A stretch of 64,000 bases of DNA. Origin: Dyadobacter fermentans DSM 18053. Its GTDB lineage: Bacteria; Bacteroidota; Bacteroidia; Cytophagales; Spirosomataceae. The stretch spans positions 6,903,791 to 6,967,790 of the forward strand of contig NC_013037.1 of NCBI RefSeq assembly GCF_000023125.1, read 5' to 3'. Below, in pieces: positions 9,667 to 18,678 of the stretch. How positions within the stretch are numbered: the first letter of the stretch is position 1; each line of letters opens with the position of its first letter. Both the position numbers and the translations under genes were made by a program. The notes under the pieces are model-generated. The model had not been told where the DNA came from, searched no databases, and saw only the letters and a program-made list of their open reading frames with translations.

Positions 9667-9850
9667 CCGCCGTGGAACGGGGAATGAGTGAATGAGCCGC
9701 CGTGGAACGGGGAATGAGTGAATGAGTGAATGAGTGAATGATCGAATGAGTCAATGTGTGAATGAGCCGCCGTGGAACGGGGAATGAGTGAATGTGTGAA
9801 TGAGCCGCTGTGTAACGGGGAATGTGTGAATGATTTGCTGTGGAACTGGA
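9667..9850. repeat. Minisatellite: five copies of a 16-bp core with 8-bp spacer units
   Basis: The core CCGCCGTGGAACGGGG starts at 9667, 9697 and 9767, with degenerate copies at 9805 and 9835. Between cores are runs of the octamer TGAATGAG/TGAATGTG. Core-to-core distances are 30, 70, 38 and 30 bp, that is 30 plus 0, 5, 1 and 0 octamers. It lies between the MazG-like gene and dtd. The translated frame across it is just the repeat and is not counted as a gene. Confidence 0.85.
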
Positions 9851-9870
9851 AATGAGTGAATATTTCAGTG

Positions 9871-10323
9871 TCAAATCCTGTTTTTTGAGTCGATGACGAG
9901 GGTGACCGGGCCGTCGTTGAGCAGCGCCACTTTCATATCCGCACCGAATTTTCCTGTCTGAATGGGCTTTCCGACCTCTTGGCCTAGGAATGCGATCATC
10001 TTTTCATAGAGGGGAATTGCGATTTCCGGTCTGGCGGCTTCGATGAATGAGGGGCGGTTGCCTTTTTTTGTGCTCGCGTGCAGCGTGAACTGGCTGATCA
10101 GCAGGATATCACCGTCGACTGCTTTTAAATCAAGATTCATTTTCCCTTCCTGATCATTAAACACGCGCAAGCCAATAATTTTCCTTCCCAGCCATTCGAT
10201 ATCCTCCTGCGAATCGGAACGTGTTATGCCCAGCAGCACCATAAAGCCGGTTTGAATCTGTCCCTTCACTTTTCCGTCGATAGTCACCGAAGCGCTGCTG
10301 ACGCGCTGGATTACTGCAATCAT
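9871..10323 (-). CDS. dtd: D-aminoacyl-tRNA deacylase
   Basis: Protein of 150 residues, typical DTD length. DTD removes D-amino acids (and glycine from tRNA-Ala) mis-attached to tRNA, in the cytoplasm. The two signature motifs are present: SQFTLHA in the middle and NDGPVT near the C-terminus (canonical NxGPVT), which together build the chiral-proofreading pocket. The start at 10323 begins with MIAVIQRV, the conserved N-terminus. A longer frame to 10356 would start inside the predicted -7 promoter element at 10354-10361, so it is rejected. Confidence 0.95.
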   Translation of the reverse strand: MIAVIQRVSSASVTIDGKVKGQIQTGFMVLLGITRSDSQEDIEWLGRKIIGLRVFNDQEGKMNLDLKAVDGDILLISQFTLHASTKKGNRPSFIEAARPEIAIPLYEKMIAFLGQEVGKPIQTGKFGADMKVALLNDGPVTLVIDSKNRI

Positions 10324-10353
10324 GTTTGAATGTATTGGTTTTTGGATTAGGGG

Positions 10354-10361
10354 CAAAAGTA
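10354..10361 (-). promoter_or_regulatory. -7 promoter element of dtd
   Basis: On the minus strand this reads TACTTTTG, matching TAnnTTTG. It predicts a start of transcription near 10347 and a leader of about 24 nt before the dtd ATG at 10323. Confidence 0.5.
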
Positions 10362-10510
10362 AGGGAGAATCTGTTACGGTGAGCGTGTCGGTTTTGTGAA
10401 ATGCCGATCGTTCAGCGGAACCGGCCGGTGGTACTTTGATCGAGTATAACCAGATACTGTGTACTTAGATAATTAAAACCTTAGCACCGGTTACACGCAC
10501 TTCACTACAA

Positions 10511-10951
10511 ATGGAAGAACCGCACTATGAATTTGAATATGCCGTCCCTGATGAAGTCTATATATTTGTTAGCAAGGGAAAGCATAAAAGTGTGACTAAA
10601 ATGGTCAAGTTTCAGATGATTCAAAATGACATCGCTAACTTGGGTTTTGGTGATTGTACAGATCATGGGGTTGACTTTGATGATCGGGTCGTCACAGACA
10701 ACGGGGATATGGAGAGAGTCTTGGCAACGGTCATCAAAATCACTGCGACCTTTTTGTCAAAAAATCCCGAAGTTTCTGTGTATATTACTGGTAGCACAGC
10801 GGCAAGAAACAGGTTGTACAGAATCATCATCGGTAACAACTTCGAAGCCATAAGCCAAATTTACAAAGTCTGGGGATATCTGCGTGGCACGTGGTTTCCT
10901 TTCGAAAAGAATGTAAATTACGAAGCTTTTCTTGTATCAAAACTGTTCTAA
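10511..10951 (+). CDS. DUF6934 family protein
   Basis: Protein of 146 residues with no signal peptide or membrane segment. The central block VSVYITGSTAARNRLYRIII is the recognisable DUF6934 core (a GNT/GSTxxRxxLYxxII-like motif), a family common in Bacteroidota with no assigned function. The surrounding DNA is visibly more AT-rich than neighbouring housekeeping genes, which suggests accessory origin. A 65-residue gene follows after only 4 bp, so the two are probably co-translated; such tight pairing of two small cytoplasmic proteins resembles toxin-antitoxin organisation, but nothing in the sequence proves it. The 187-bp gap upstream (10324-10510) holds nothing else I recognise. Confidence 0.75.
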   Translation: MEEPHYEFEYAVPDEVYIFVSKGKHKSVTKMVKFQMIQNDIANLGFGDCTDHGVDFDDRVVTDNGDMERVLATVIKITATFLSKNPEVSVYITGSTAARNRLYRIIIGNNFEAISQIYKVWGYLRGTWFPFEKNVNYEAFLVSKLF

Positions 10952-10955
10952 ACTT

Positions 10956-11153
10956 ATGGAAATTGTTAAGATGGTAAGGCGAATACTAACAAAGGTAGAC
11001 CTCTCGACTGACGATTACACCGGCAGATATAACCCAGAACTGGACAAGTACGTGGGTGTAGATCTATTTCCTGAAAAAACGGCCAGGGCGAAAGAAATGC
11101 TCAAAAATGCGCCCCTGCCTCCGGAGCTTCAAAACCGCCAGGTCAAGAAGTGA
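10956..11153 (+). CDS. Small partner protein of the DUF6934 gene, function unknown
   Basis: A 65-residue hydrophilic protein starting at the ATG at 10956, four bases after the DUF6934 stop. It begins [11 protein letters not shown] and ends in a charged tail ([20 protein letters not shown]). I recognise no domain. A longer frame from 10932 would overlap the upstream gene and is less likely. The tight spacing supports it being real and co-expressed with its neighbour. Confidence 0.6.
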   Translation: MEIVKMVRRILTKVDLSTDDYTGRYNPELDKYVGVDLFPEKTARAKEMLKNAPLPPELQNRQVKK

Positions 11154-11175
11154 TTTTTTCGCTTATCCTCACCCC

Positions 11176-12603
11176 ATGACATCAGAACGCATTTCCGTTT
11201 TCGACATTTTTAAGATTGGCATCGGCCCGTCCAGTTCGCATACATTAGGCCCGTGGCGGGCGGCGCAGCAGTTTTTGGGGATTGTGAAGGAGCGCGGGCT
11301 GCTCGGAAGCGTCGAAAAAGTGACAGTACATTTGTTTGGTTCGCTGGCGAAAACCGGGCGGGGGCATGGTACCGATATTGCCGTGATCCTCGGGCTGAGC
11401 GGTTATGACCCCGTGACCATTGAAACAAGCTCCATTGATCAGATTCTGGCCGATATTGCAGCCAGCGGATCGCTGATGCTGCATGGGGAGATGCAAATTC
11501 ATTTCAGCCCCAAAACAGATGTCGTTTTTCATAAAACCGAAACCTTGCCGTTTCATCCGAATGGGCTGGGGTTTTCGGCCGTTTGTCTAAATGGTGAGGT
11601 GGTGGAGGAAACCTACTATTCCATCGGCGGCGGATTTGTGATCCAGGAGGGTAAGGAGGCAACGGGCAAGATGTTGTCCGCCGATATTCCGTATCCGGTG
11701 GATCGTGCGTCGGATGTGCTGGAATGGCACCGGGTCACGGGGAAGCCGATTTGGGAAATGGTGCTCGATAATGAGCGCGTCTGGAAAGATGATGCGGCGA
11801 TCCGGAAGGATTTACTGAACATCTGGCGTGTGATGCAGGATAGTATTTTCCTCGGTTGCCAGCATAAAGGTGTGCTACCGGGAGGCCTGAATGTACAACG
11901 CAGGGCCGCGGAACTGAACCAGAAGCTGCTGAAAGGCCATACCTGCGCCGGGTGCGATGAATGGGTCGAGCTGATCAGGAATGGCGGCTCGGGTTTCAAT
12001 TATACGCTCGACTGGGTGAGCTGCTTCGCGCTGGCCGTGAATGAGCAGAATGCCTCGTACAGCCGCGTGGTGACGGCGCCTACCAATGGGGCCGCGGGCG
12101 TCATTCCGGCGGTGCTGCAATTTCATGTCACGTTTTGCGGCGGTACGGAAGAGGATATTTTTCGCTTCCTGCTGACGGCCGGGGAGATTGGCAGTATTTT
12201 CAAAAAAGGGGCCACCATTTCTGCGGCAATGGGCGGTTGTCAGGCAGAAATCGGCGTGTCGTCGGCGATGGCTGCGGCGGGCCTGGCACAGGTGTCCGGC
12301 GGGAGCGTGGAGCAATGCCTGATGGCCGCGGAAATTGCCATGGAGCACCATCTTGGCCTTACCTGTGATCCGGTGGCCGGGCTCGTGCAGATACCCTGCA
12401 TCGAACGCAACACGATGGGCGCCATTAAGGCGATTACCGCGTCGCAGCTAGCATTGCAGAGTAATCCCGGAAATGCGAAGGTGTCGCTGGATAATGTGGT
12501 TAGTACCATGTGGCAGACTGCCCTCGATATGAACAATCGCTACAAGGAGACTTCCGAAGCAGGCCTGGCAGTGAATATCCCCATCAGCCTCAGCGAATGC
12601 TGA
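11176..12603 (+). CDS. sdaA: L-serine ammonia-lyase (iron-sulfur, single-chain)
   Basis: Protein of 475 residues that deaminates L-serine to pyruvate using a labile [4Fe-4S] cluster. The N-terminal beta domain has [20 protein letters not shown], the family signature. The C-terminal alpha domain holds the likely cluster cysteines in [18 protein letters not shown] and VQIPCIERN. The 475-residue length means beta and alpha domains are on one chain, unlike the split enzymes of some Firmicutes. I chose the ATG at 11176 ([12 protein letters not shown]) because the conserved N-terminus begins there; the longer frame from 11107 overlaps the previous gene. It is convergent with mgtE, with only 3 bp between the stops. 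Confidence 0.95.
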   Translation: MTSERISVFDIFKIGIGPSSSHTLGPWRAAQQFLGIVKERGLLGSVEKVTVHLFGSLAKTGRGHGTDIAVILGLSGYDPVTIETSSIDQILADIAASGSLMLHGEMQIHFSPKTDVVFHKTETLPFHPNGLGFSAVCLNGEVVEETYYSIGGGFVIQEGKEATGKMLSADIPYPVDRASDVLEWHRVTGKPIWEMVLDNERVWKDDAAIRKDLLNIWRVMQDSIFLGCQHKGVLPGGLNVQRRAAELNQKLLKGHTCAGCDEWVELIRNGGSGFNYTLDWVSCFALAVNEQNASYSRVVTAPTNGAAGVIPAVLQFHVTFCGGTEEDIFRFLLTAGEIGSIFKKGATISAAMGGCQAEIGVSSAMAAAGLAQVSGGSVEQCLMAAEIAMEHHLGLTCDPVAGLVQIPCIERNTMGAIKAITASQLALQSNPGNAKVSLDNVVSTMWQTALDMNNRYKETSEAGLAVNIPISLSEC

Positions 12604-12606
12604 TTT

Positions 12607-13959
12607 TTACAGTTTTAAAAGCAAATGCGCCAGTCCAAAGTAGACACCGTAGCCGATCAGGTCGTTGGCTGTGGTGATGAACGGACCGGACGCAACCGCG
12701 GGGTTAATCCCGATTTTTTCCAAAACAATGGGCGTTAATGTGCCCATAAACGAAGCCAGAAACACCACCGACATTAGCGCCGCAGAAACGACCATGGCGA
12801 GCTGCAACTCATTGCCGATGAGCATATTGAATCCGAACACAATGGCGCTGATAATGAGCCCGTTGATAAATGCCACGGCAAACATGCGGATCAGGCGCTG
12901 GCCTAGCGAGGTGTCGAGACCGGTTTTATCGGCAAGGCCCTGCAAAATAAGGGACGACGTCTGAATGCCCACATTTCCGCCCGTGGAGCCGATAATGGGA
13001 ATGAAAGCGGCCATAGCAGGAATGATTTTGAGGTCGCCTTCGAAAAAGCTGATGAATTTCGCAGCAAGAATCCCGCCCATCATACCTACCAGCAGCCAAG
13101 GCAGGCGCGCCTTCGTTTGCTGCCAGATGCTGTCGTCTTCCTCTACATCCCCGGTAATACCCGCCATAGCAAGGGTATCGGAGCTGGCCTGGTCGGTGAT
13201 AACGTCCACGATATCGTCAATGGTAATGCGGCCCAGCAGCTTGCCCTGCACATTCACAACCGGCAGCGCATCGAGGTCGTAGCGGCGCATGAGCTCGGCC
13301 ACCTCTTCCGCGGGACGGTAGGTTTCGACAAAAATTACGTCCTTGTCGTACAGGCTTTCGATTTTTGTGTTCTTATGCGCCAGCACGATTTTTTTCAGCG
13401 ACAGAATACCGTGCAGCTTTCCAAAATCATCCACAACGTACACAGCATACACCTTCTCAACGTCCTCAGCCTGCGTGCGAAGTTCTTCAATGCATTGATT
13501 TACAGTCCAATTGACATTCGCTTTCACCAACTCTTTCTGCATCAAACCACCGGCCACATCCTCGTCATAATGCAGCAAATCGAGGATGAAGCGCGCTTGT
13601 TCGCGGTCTTCAAGCAATGCAATCACCTCCTCGCGAACACGAATGGGCTGCTCGTTGAGCAAATCGACCGCATCATCCGAATCGAAGAGGTTCACGAATT
13701 TCGATATTTCCTCCGAGGTGAATGCTTTCAGGAAGTCGCGACGCTCGCCGCGGTCCATATCGGCCAGGATGGCTGCGCCGGTTTCGATGTTCAGCTGGCT
13801 GATCAGGAACTTGGCGCTTTCGGTTTCCAGCTCGTAGAGCAGGCTGGTAATGTCGGCCGCGAAGAGGTTCTCCATTTCTGCCCTGATGGCCGCAGAGTCC
13901 TCTCTTTCAATTAGTTCCTGAATATGGTCTACGTATAGCTGGGTTAATTCGAACGTCAT
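12607..13959 (-). CDS. mgtE: Magnesium transporter MgtE
   Basis: Protein of 450 residues, the standard MgtE length. The order is an N-terminal superhelical MgtE_N domain (~1-130), two CBS domains (~135-255, for example DALPVVNVQGKLLGRITIDDIVDVI), a plug helix, then five membrane helices starting at LPWLLVGMMGGILAAKF. The pore motif region GSTGGNVGIQTSSLI matches the family. It is a Mg-gated channel in the inner membrane; the cytoplasmic domains sense Mg2+. It lies downstream of rsmA on the same strand (66-bp gap), so readthrough from rsmA is likely. Confidence 0.95.
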   Translation of the reverse strand: MTFELTQLYVDHIQELIEREDSAAIRAEMENLFAADITSLLYELETESAKFLISQLNIETGAAILADMDRGERRDFLKAFTSEEISKFVNLFDSDDAVDLLNEQPIRVREEVIALLEDREQARFILDLLHYDEDVAGGLMQKELVKANVNWTVNQCIEELRTQAEDVEKVYAVYVVDDFGKLHGILSLKKIVLAHKNTKIESLYDKDVIFVETYRPAEEVAELMRRYDLDALPVVNVQGKLLGRITIDDIVDVITDQASSDTLAMAGITGDVEEDDSIWQQTKARLPWLLVGMMGGILAAKFISFFEGDLKIIPAMAAFIPIIGSTGGNVGIQTSSLILQGLADKTGLDTSLGQRLIRMFAVAFINGLIISAIVFGFNMLIGNELQLAMVVSAALMSVVFLASFMGTLTPIVLEKIGINPAVASGPFITTANDLIGYGVYFGLAHLLLKL

Positions 13960-14025
13960 CGTGATGAGCTTTTAGCGATTGGCGAAATGCTTTTAGCTTC
14001 CTTAATATACTGTTTCAGGACGGGT

Positions 14026-14826
14026 TTAGTTTGATCCCTGCGCATTTTGCGCAAGTAATGTCAACGTAACGAAGTCCTGAACGCTCAATTGTTCGGCCCG
14101 TTTGTTGAGCAGCGGGTGGTACGGTATTTCGCCTACCGGCTTCAAGGCATTCCGCAGGGTTTTGCGCCGCTGGTTGAATGCCGTTTTAACCACCCTGAAA
14201 AACAGTTTTTCATCGCACTCTAATGCACTCACCCCATTTCTGCGCAGCCTGATCACGCCCGACTGAACTTTCGGAGGCGGATCGAACGCGCCGGGAGGCA
14301 CTGATACGAGGTAGTCGATGTCGTAAAATGCCTGCAAAAGCACGCTCAGAATGCCGTAGTCCTTGTTTCCGGGCGGCGATGCGATGCGTTGCGCCACTTC
14401 TTTTTGCAGCATACAAACGATCTCCGGAATGCGGTCGCGGATTTCGAGGGCCCGGAAAAAGATTTGGGAGGAAATATTATAAGGGAAGTTCCCGATGACG
14501 GCGAACTTGCCGGGAAAGTGCTCGCCTGCATTGAATTTCAGGAAATCGCCGGCGATAATCCGCGGCGCCAGGTCGGGATAGTGCTTTTCGAGATAGGCGA
14601 CCGACTCGGTGTCTATCTCGATGACGTAAGTGCTGAAATCGGTCTTAGGTAAAAGAAATTGGGTAAGTACGCCCATACCCGGCCCGATTTCGAGAACGCG
14701 GTCGTAGCCACCGTGGCCGGACAGGCCGTCGACGATGCGCTGGGCAATATTCAAATCTTTCAGAAAGTGCTGGCCCAGATGTTTTTTGGCCCGCACTTTG
14801 GAATCATCCGGTTTTTTATAATTCAT
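14026..14826 (-). CDS. rsmA: 16S rRNA dimethyladenosine transferase RsmA/KsgA
   Basis: Protein of 266 residues that dimethylates two adjacent adenines in the 3'-terminal helix of 16S rRNA. Features are [11 protein letters not shown] at the N-terminus, the SAM motif [13 protein letters not shown], and the NFPYNISSQ catalytic motif (NLPY/NFPY). The frame extends to a GTG at 14832, but the ATG at 14826 is preferred because a -7 promoter element at 14837-14844 would place the transcription start at about 14830. Confidence 0.95.
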   Translation of the reverse strand: MNYKKPDDSKVRAKKHLGQHFLKDLNIAQRIVDGLSGHGGYDRVLEIGPGMGVLTQFLLPKTDFSTYVIEIDTESVAYLEKHYPDLAPRIIAGDFLKFNAGEHFPGKFAVIGNFPYNISSQIFFRALEIRDRIPEIVCMLQKEVAQRIASPPGNKDYGILSVLLQAFYDIDYLVSVPPGAFDPPPKVQSGVIRLRRNGVSALECDEKLFFRVVKTAFNQRRKTLRNALKPVGEIPYHPLLNKRAEQLSVQDFVTLTLLAQNAQGSN

Positions 14827-14836
14827 TTTCACAAGC

Positions 14837-14844
14837 CAAAATTA
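14837..14844 (-). promoter_or_regulatory. -7 promoter element of rsmA
   Basis: Minus-strand TAATTTTG matches TAnnTTTG and sits 10 bp before the rsmA ATG at 14826, giving an almost leaderless transcript. Confidence 0.45.
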
Positions 14845-14914
14845 CGTCTTAATTCGTAGATTTATCGAATAAAGAATTGGAAGGAAACTTAAAAGTGCGA
14901 TTGTACCGGGACCC

Positions 14915-17900
14915 ATGGAACTGATTTTATCCCAAACCGACTGGCAGACTATTCACCACACACTTCAACATTTAAACCTGATCGGAATTACTTTTTCGCC
15001 CGATTTTGTGATCCGCAGCGTGAGCCCGCATGCGCTCATGAAAACCGGCTGGCACGAGTCGGAGCTGGTGGGTTTCAGTATATTCGATAAGCTGATCCCG
15101 AGGGATGAGGAACACGAGGTTCGGCAGATGCTCGAAGAGGGTATACAGGGCAAGCGGAAGCTGGAACAGCGGGAGGTGCCATTCCTGGCACAAAAGGGGA
15201 CATTGCGCACATTCTCGATCAACTCCGTGCTGATTCATCAGCAAAATGGTGACGTTGAATGCATTACCCTCGTAGGCGACGATATTACACGTCGCCGGCG
15301 AATGGAATCCGCCATTGCCAAGTCGAATTCGCAGTTGCAGGACCTGGTGGATAATACGAGCGATCTCATCCAGCTCGTGGCGATCGACGGCAAGTTCATT
15401 TTCGTTAACAAAGCCTGGCGCGAGGTGCTGGGCTACGGGCTCGACGAAATCGCGTCCATGCGGATGGAGGATATTCTGCATCCCCAGCACAAGGAGGAAG
15501 CGCTCGAACAGCTGAAAAAGATCGAACAAGGTATCGCCAATCCAAGCTTCGAGGCGGTTTTTATGAACCGCGACGGGAAGAAAGTATTCGTGGCCGGAAG
15601 TGTAAACTGCCGTTTCGACAATGGCAAACCGACCGCATTCCGGTGTATTTTAAATGATTTTACAGAAAAGATAAGGGCTGAGAAGGCGCAAAACCTGTAT
15701 TACAGCATTGCCAACTGGACGGTCAACACGCAAAATCTTGACGAATTTTACCACGGTATCCACGATGAACTAGGTAAGATCATCGACGTGCGCAACTTCT
15801 TCATCGCGCTTTACGACCCGAGCAAAAGCTACATTTATTTCCCTTATTATGTGGATCAATATTTCAAGGGAAATGTGCGGTTTACCAAAAGGAAACTGGG
15901 CAATGGCTTGACCGAATACGCAATTGCGTCCAATAAGCCGTTGTTTTTGTCGGATACGGACATTGAAAAACTGGCCAAAACCAACAGCCTTTACCTCTAC
16001 GGTGTTACGCCGAAAGTGCTTTTGTGCGTGCCCTTGCGTATTGGCGACCGGGTAACGGGTATTATCGGGGTTAAGTCTTATGATGATCCGAATATGTTCG
16101 ATACCCGCGACCTGGAATTGTTGGAATTTATTTCCGGACAGGTGGCTATGGCCATCGCCAGGAAGCAAAGCGAAGAAGAATTGAGCAAATACCTGGCGCG
16201 CTTAAATGCGATTTTCGATAGCAGTTCGCATTTGATATGGTCGGTGAATAAGTCGCTGCAACTGACTTCATTCAACAGAAACTACGCGGATCTGATTCAT
16301 AATCAGCTTGGTGTGCGGCCGTCGCTGCAATCGAGCGCGGAGAAATTCGGCTGGCGGATGGTGGGCAACAGCAACCGCCGCACGCTCGAAACGAAGTACC
16401 GGCAGGCATTGCGCGGCGAACCGCAGTATTTCGAATTTAAGATCGACCGCAAGGATGCCGGCGAAATGTGGCTCGAATTTTACCTGAACCCCATCCACTA
16501 TGCCGACGGCGTGATCGAAGAAGTGTCGGGTATTGCCCGTGACATTACCCGGCGGAAAGAGGCCGAACTATCGCTGAGGCACAGTGAGGAGCTTTTCAGG
16601 GGTATTTTTGAAAACTTGCAGGATATTTATTGCCGGATCAACCGCCTTGGCGAGATTACGATGATCAGCCAGTCGGTGCTGAAACGCCTGGGTTATCTGC
16701 CGGAAGAAGTGATCGGTCACAAGATTACCGAGTTTTTTGCGGACAAAAAGCGCATTCACTCTGCATTGATACGGCTTCGGAAAACCAAAAGTCTGCGGAA
16801 TTTCGAGATCACGATGTACCGCAAAGATGGTACGGAGCGCCAGTTTATGATCAATATGCTGATGTTCACGAATGACAAAGGCAAACCAACCGAAGTGGCG
16901 GTTCTCGCCCGCGACATTACTGAACTGAAACGCAATGAACTCGAATTGCTGAAAGCCAAGGAGCATGCGGAACGTTCCCTGAAGGTAAAAGAAGGTTTTT
17001 TGGCCAACATGAGCCACGAAATCCGCACGCCGATGAACGGCGTGATCGGGATGATCGACCTGCTGGGCGAAACGCCGCTGAATACGGAGCAAAAGGATTA
17101 TGTACTAACGATCAAACGGTCGTCGGAAACGCTGCTGAACATTCTGAACGACATTCTTGACCTTTCGAAAATCGAGGCGGGAAAAATGGAGCTGCACGAA
17201 GCACCGATTGCGGTGGAAGAGCTGCTGCTCAAACTGGTGTCGCTTTTCGGGCAAACGGCCAAAAGCAAGGGCAATACACTGAGCTACCACGTCGGACCGG
17301 ACATTCCCAAATTCATCATCGCCGATCAAACGAGGTTGCTGCAAATCATGTCCAACCTCACGTCCAATGCATTGAAATTCACAGAGAATGGTTCTGTGAA
17401 GGTCTTTCTCACATTGGTCAAAAAGGATGGTCTGTTCCACAAGATCAAGGTAGATGTGCAGGATTCGGGGATTGGTATCAGCGCCACCGACAAGCAGATT
17501 CTGTTTACCTCATTTACACAGCTTGATAACTCATCACGCAAATCATTCGGCGGCACCGGTCTCGGACTGGCCATTTCGAAACAGCTTTGCGCATTGATGA
17601 ACGGCGAAATCGGTGTGGAATCGACGCTGGGCGAGGGGAGCACGTTCTGGTTTACATTTGAAACAAAGGAAACTTCTATTGCCCAGGTAGGCACCGTCAC
17701 GCAGCTTGAAGATACGCCTATCGAGGACGTGTTTACCGATTACCACCCGTCTATCCTCCTCGTGGACGACAATGCCGTGAACCGGAAGGTAGCCAACGAG
17801 ATCCTTAAAAAATCGGGCTGCGAGACGGATATGGCGGAGAGTGGTTTCAAGGCGATCGAAATGGTAGAAAAACGGTACCATTCCGATGCGAAAGGCTATG

Positions 17901-18529
17901 ATATCATCTTCATGGATATTCAAATGCCTGATATGGATGGGGTGGAAACGACCCAGGAGCTTAAAAAGCGCTTTTCGAAAGGACTTCCACCGATTGTTGC
18001 CATGACGGCCTATTCGATGAAGGAGGACCGCGATCGCTTTATGAGCCAGGGAATGGACGATTACATTGCCAAGCCCATTCGGGCACAAACGCTCGTTCAG
18101 AAGGTGAAAGACCTCATGGGCAACATCGAAGGCCGCAAACTTGAACAGAAACAGAAGGAAATCGCGCAGGAGGCCATGTCGCCTGTGCTGGATAAGGAGA
18201 TTATCGACCAACTGGCGGGTATCGGCGGCGCCGACCTCGTATGGTCGGTATTCGAGGATTTCGTTACGGAATCGGACGAATTGGTGGCGGGTGCATTGGA
18301 GGCTTACAAAACCGGCGATATCAAAACGGTGAAAAGCAATTTGCATACGCTCAAAGGCAGCGGCGGCACGGTAGGTGTGCATCAGGTTGCAGAAATTGCG
18401 CGCGATGCAGAGTGGCGGCTCAAATCGGACGACACGAGTACGCTTGCCGAAGCGCTCCCGCAGTTGGAGAAGGCATATGAGCGATTTTTGGCCAGCTACA
18501 AGGGTTTGCTGGGCGAATGGCTGAAATAA
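14915..18529 (+). CDS. Soluble hybrid histidine kinase with PAS, GAF, HisKA, HATPase, receiver and HPt domains
   Basis: Protein of 1204 residues with no signal peptide and no membrane helix, so a cytoplasmic sensor. Order: PAS (~15-130), PAS (~138-258), GAF (~270-425), PAS (~430-555), PAS (~565-690), HisKA with SHEIRTPMNG (phospho-His H701), HATPase_c with GTGLGLAISKQL, receiver with VDDNAVN and FMDIQMPD (phospho-Asp D1001), and a C-terminal HPt with HTLKGSGG (H1144). All phosphorelay steps are therefore on one chain, but the final response regulator is not encoded nearby. The ligand is unknown. It is divergent from rsmA (88-bp gap) and 149 bp upstream of a TonB-linked barrel gene. Confidence 0.92.
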   Translation: MELILSQTDWQTIHHTLQHLNLIGITFSPDFVIRSVSPHALMKTGWHESELVGFSIFDKLIPRDEEHEVRQMLEEGIQGKRKLEQREVPFLAQKGTLRTFSINSVLIHQQNGDVECITLVGDDITRRRRMESAIAKSNSQLQDLVDNTSDLIQLVAIDGKFIFVNKAWREVLGYGLDEIASMRMEDILHPQHKEEALEQLKKIEQGIANPSFEAVFMNRDGKKVFVAGSVNCRFDNGKPTAFRCILNDFTEKIRAEKAQNLYYSIANWTVNTQNLDEFYHGIHDELGKIIDVRNFFIALYDPSKSYIYFPYYVDQYFKGNVRFTKRKLGNGLTEYAIASNKPLFLSDTDIEKLAKTNSLYLYGVTPKVLLCVPLRIGDRVTGIIGVKSYDDPNMFDTRDLELLEFISGQVAMAIARKQSEEELSKYLARLNAIFDSSSHLIWSVNKSLQLTSFNRNYADLIHNQLGVRPSLQSSAEKFGWRMVGNSNRRTLETKYRQALRGEPQYFEFKIDRKDAGEMWLEFYLNPIHYADGVIEEVSGIARDITRRKEAELSLRHSEELFRGIFENLQDIYCRINRLGEITMISQSVLKRLGYLPEEVIGHKITEFFADKKRIHSALIRLRKTKSLRNFEITMYRKDGTERQFMINMLMFTNDKGKPTEVAVLARDITELKRNELELLKAKEHAERSLKVKEGFLANMSHEIRTPMNGVIGMIDLLGETPLNTEQKDYVLTIKRSSETLLNILNDILDLSKIEAGKMELHEAPIAVEELLLKLVSLFGQTAKSKGNTLSYHVGPDIPKFIIADQTRLLQIMSNLTSNALKFTENGSVKVFLTLVKKDGLFHKIKVDVQDSGIGISATDKQILFTSFTQLDNSSRKSFGGTGLGLAISKQLCALMNGEIGVESTLGEGSTFWFTFETKETSIAQVGTVTQLEDTPIEDVFTDYHPSILLVDDNAVNRKVANEILKKSGCETDMAESGFKAIEMVEKRYHSDAKGYDIIFMDIQMPDMDGVETTQELKKRFSKGLPPIVAMTAYSMKEDRDRFMSQGMDDYIAKPIRAQTLVQKVKDLMGNIEGRKLEQKQKEIAQEAMSPVLDKEIIDQLAGIGGADLVWSVFEDFVTESDELVAGALEAYKTGDIKTVKSNLHTLKGSGGTVGVHQVAEIARDAEWRLKSDDTSTLAEALPQLEKAYERFLASYKGLLGEWLK

Positions 18530-18610
18530 TGGCTTAAAAGCGGCTTCGGATTCGTCGGTAAAATCCGGCTTTTGGTCTATTAAAACCTCCGAAACGGTCG
18601 ATTGTAAGGG

Positions 18611-18637
18611 TTTGTTGCGATAGTGCATTAAACTTTG
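18611..18637 (+). promoter_or_regulatory. Possible promoter of the TonB-linked barrel gene
   Basis: TTTG at 18611-18614 and TAAACTTTG at 18629-18637 resemble the -33 and -7 elements of Bacteroidota promoters. The -7 has one extra base and the spacer (14 bp) is shorter than usual, so this is tentative. The ATG is at 18679. Confidence 0.3.
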
Positions 18638-18678
18638 CTGGGCAAGGCGGCTCTAACCAGCAATAAACCTTTACAGTC

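Noticed and set aside
9667..9850. A CRISPR array
   Set aside because: Repeats are short (16 bp) and spacers are repeats of an 8-mer rather than unique sequences; there are no cas genes.
9590..9874. An open frame across the minisatellite giving a Ser/His/Ile-rich peptide
   Set aside because: It is a translation of the tandem repeat itself, overlaps the MazG-like start and the dtd stop, and has no protein-like composition.
10663..10851. A minus-strand frame opposite the DUF6934 gene
   Set aside because: No recognisable protein and fully inside the plus-strand gene.
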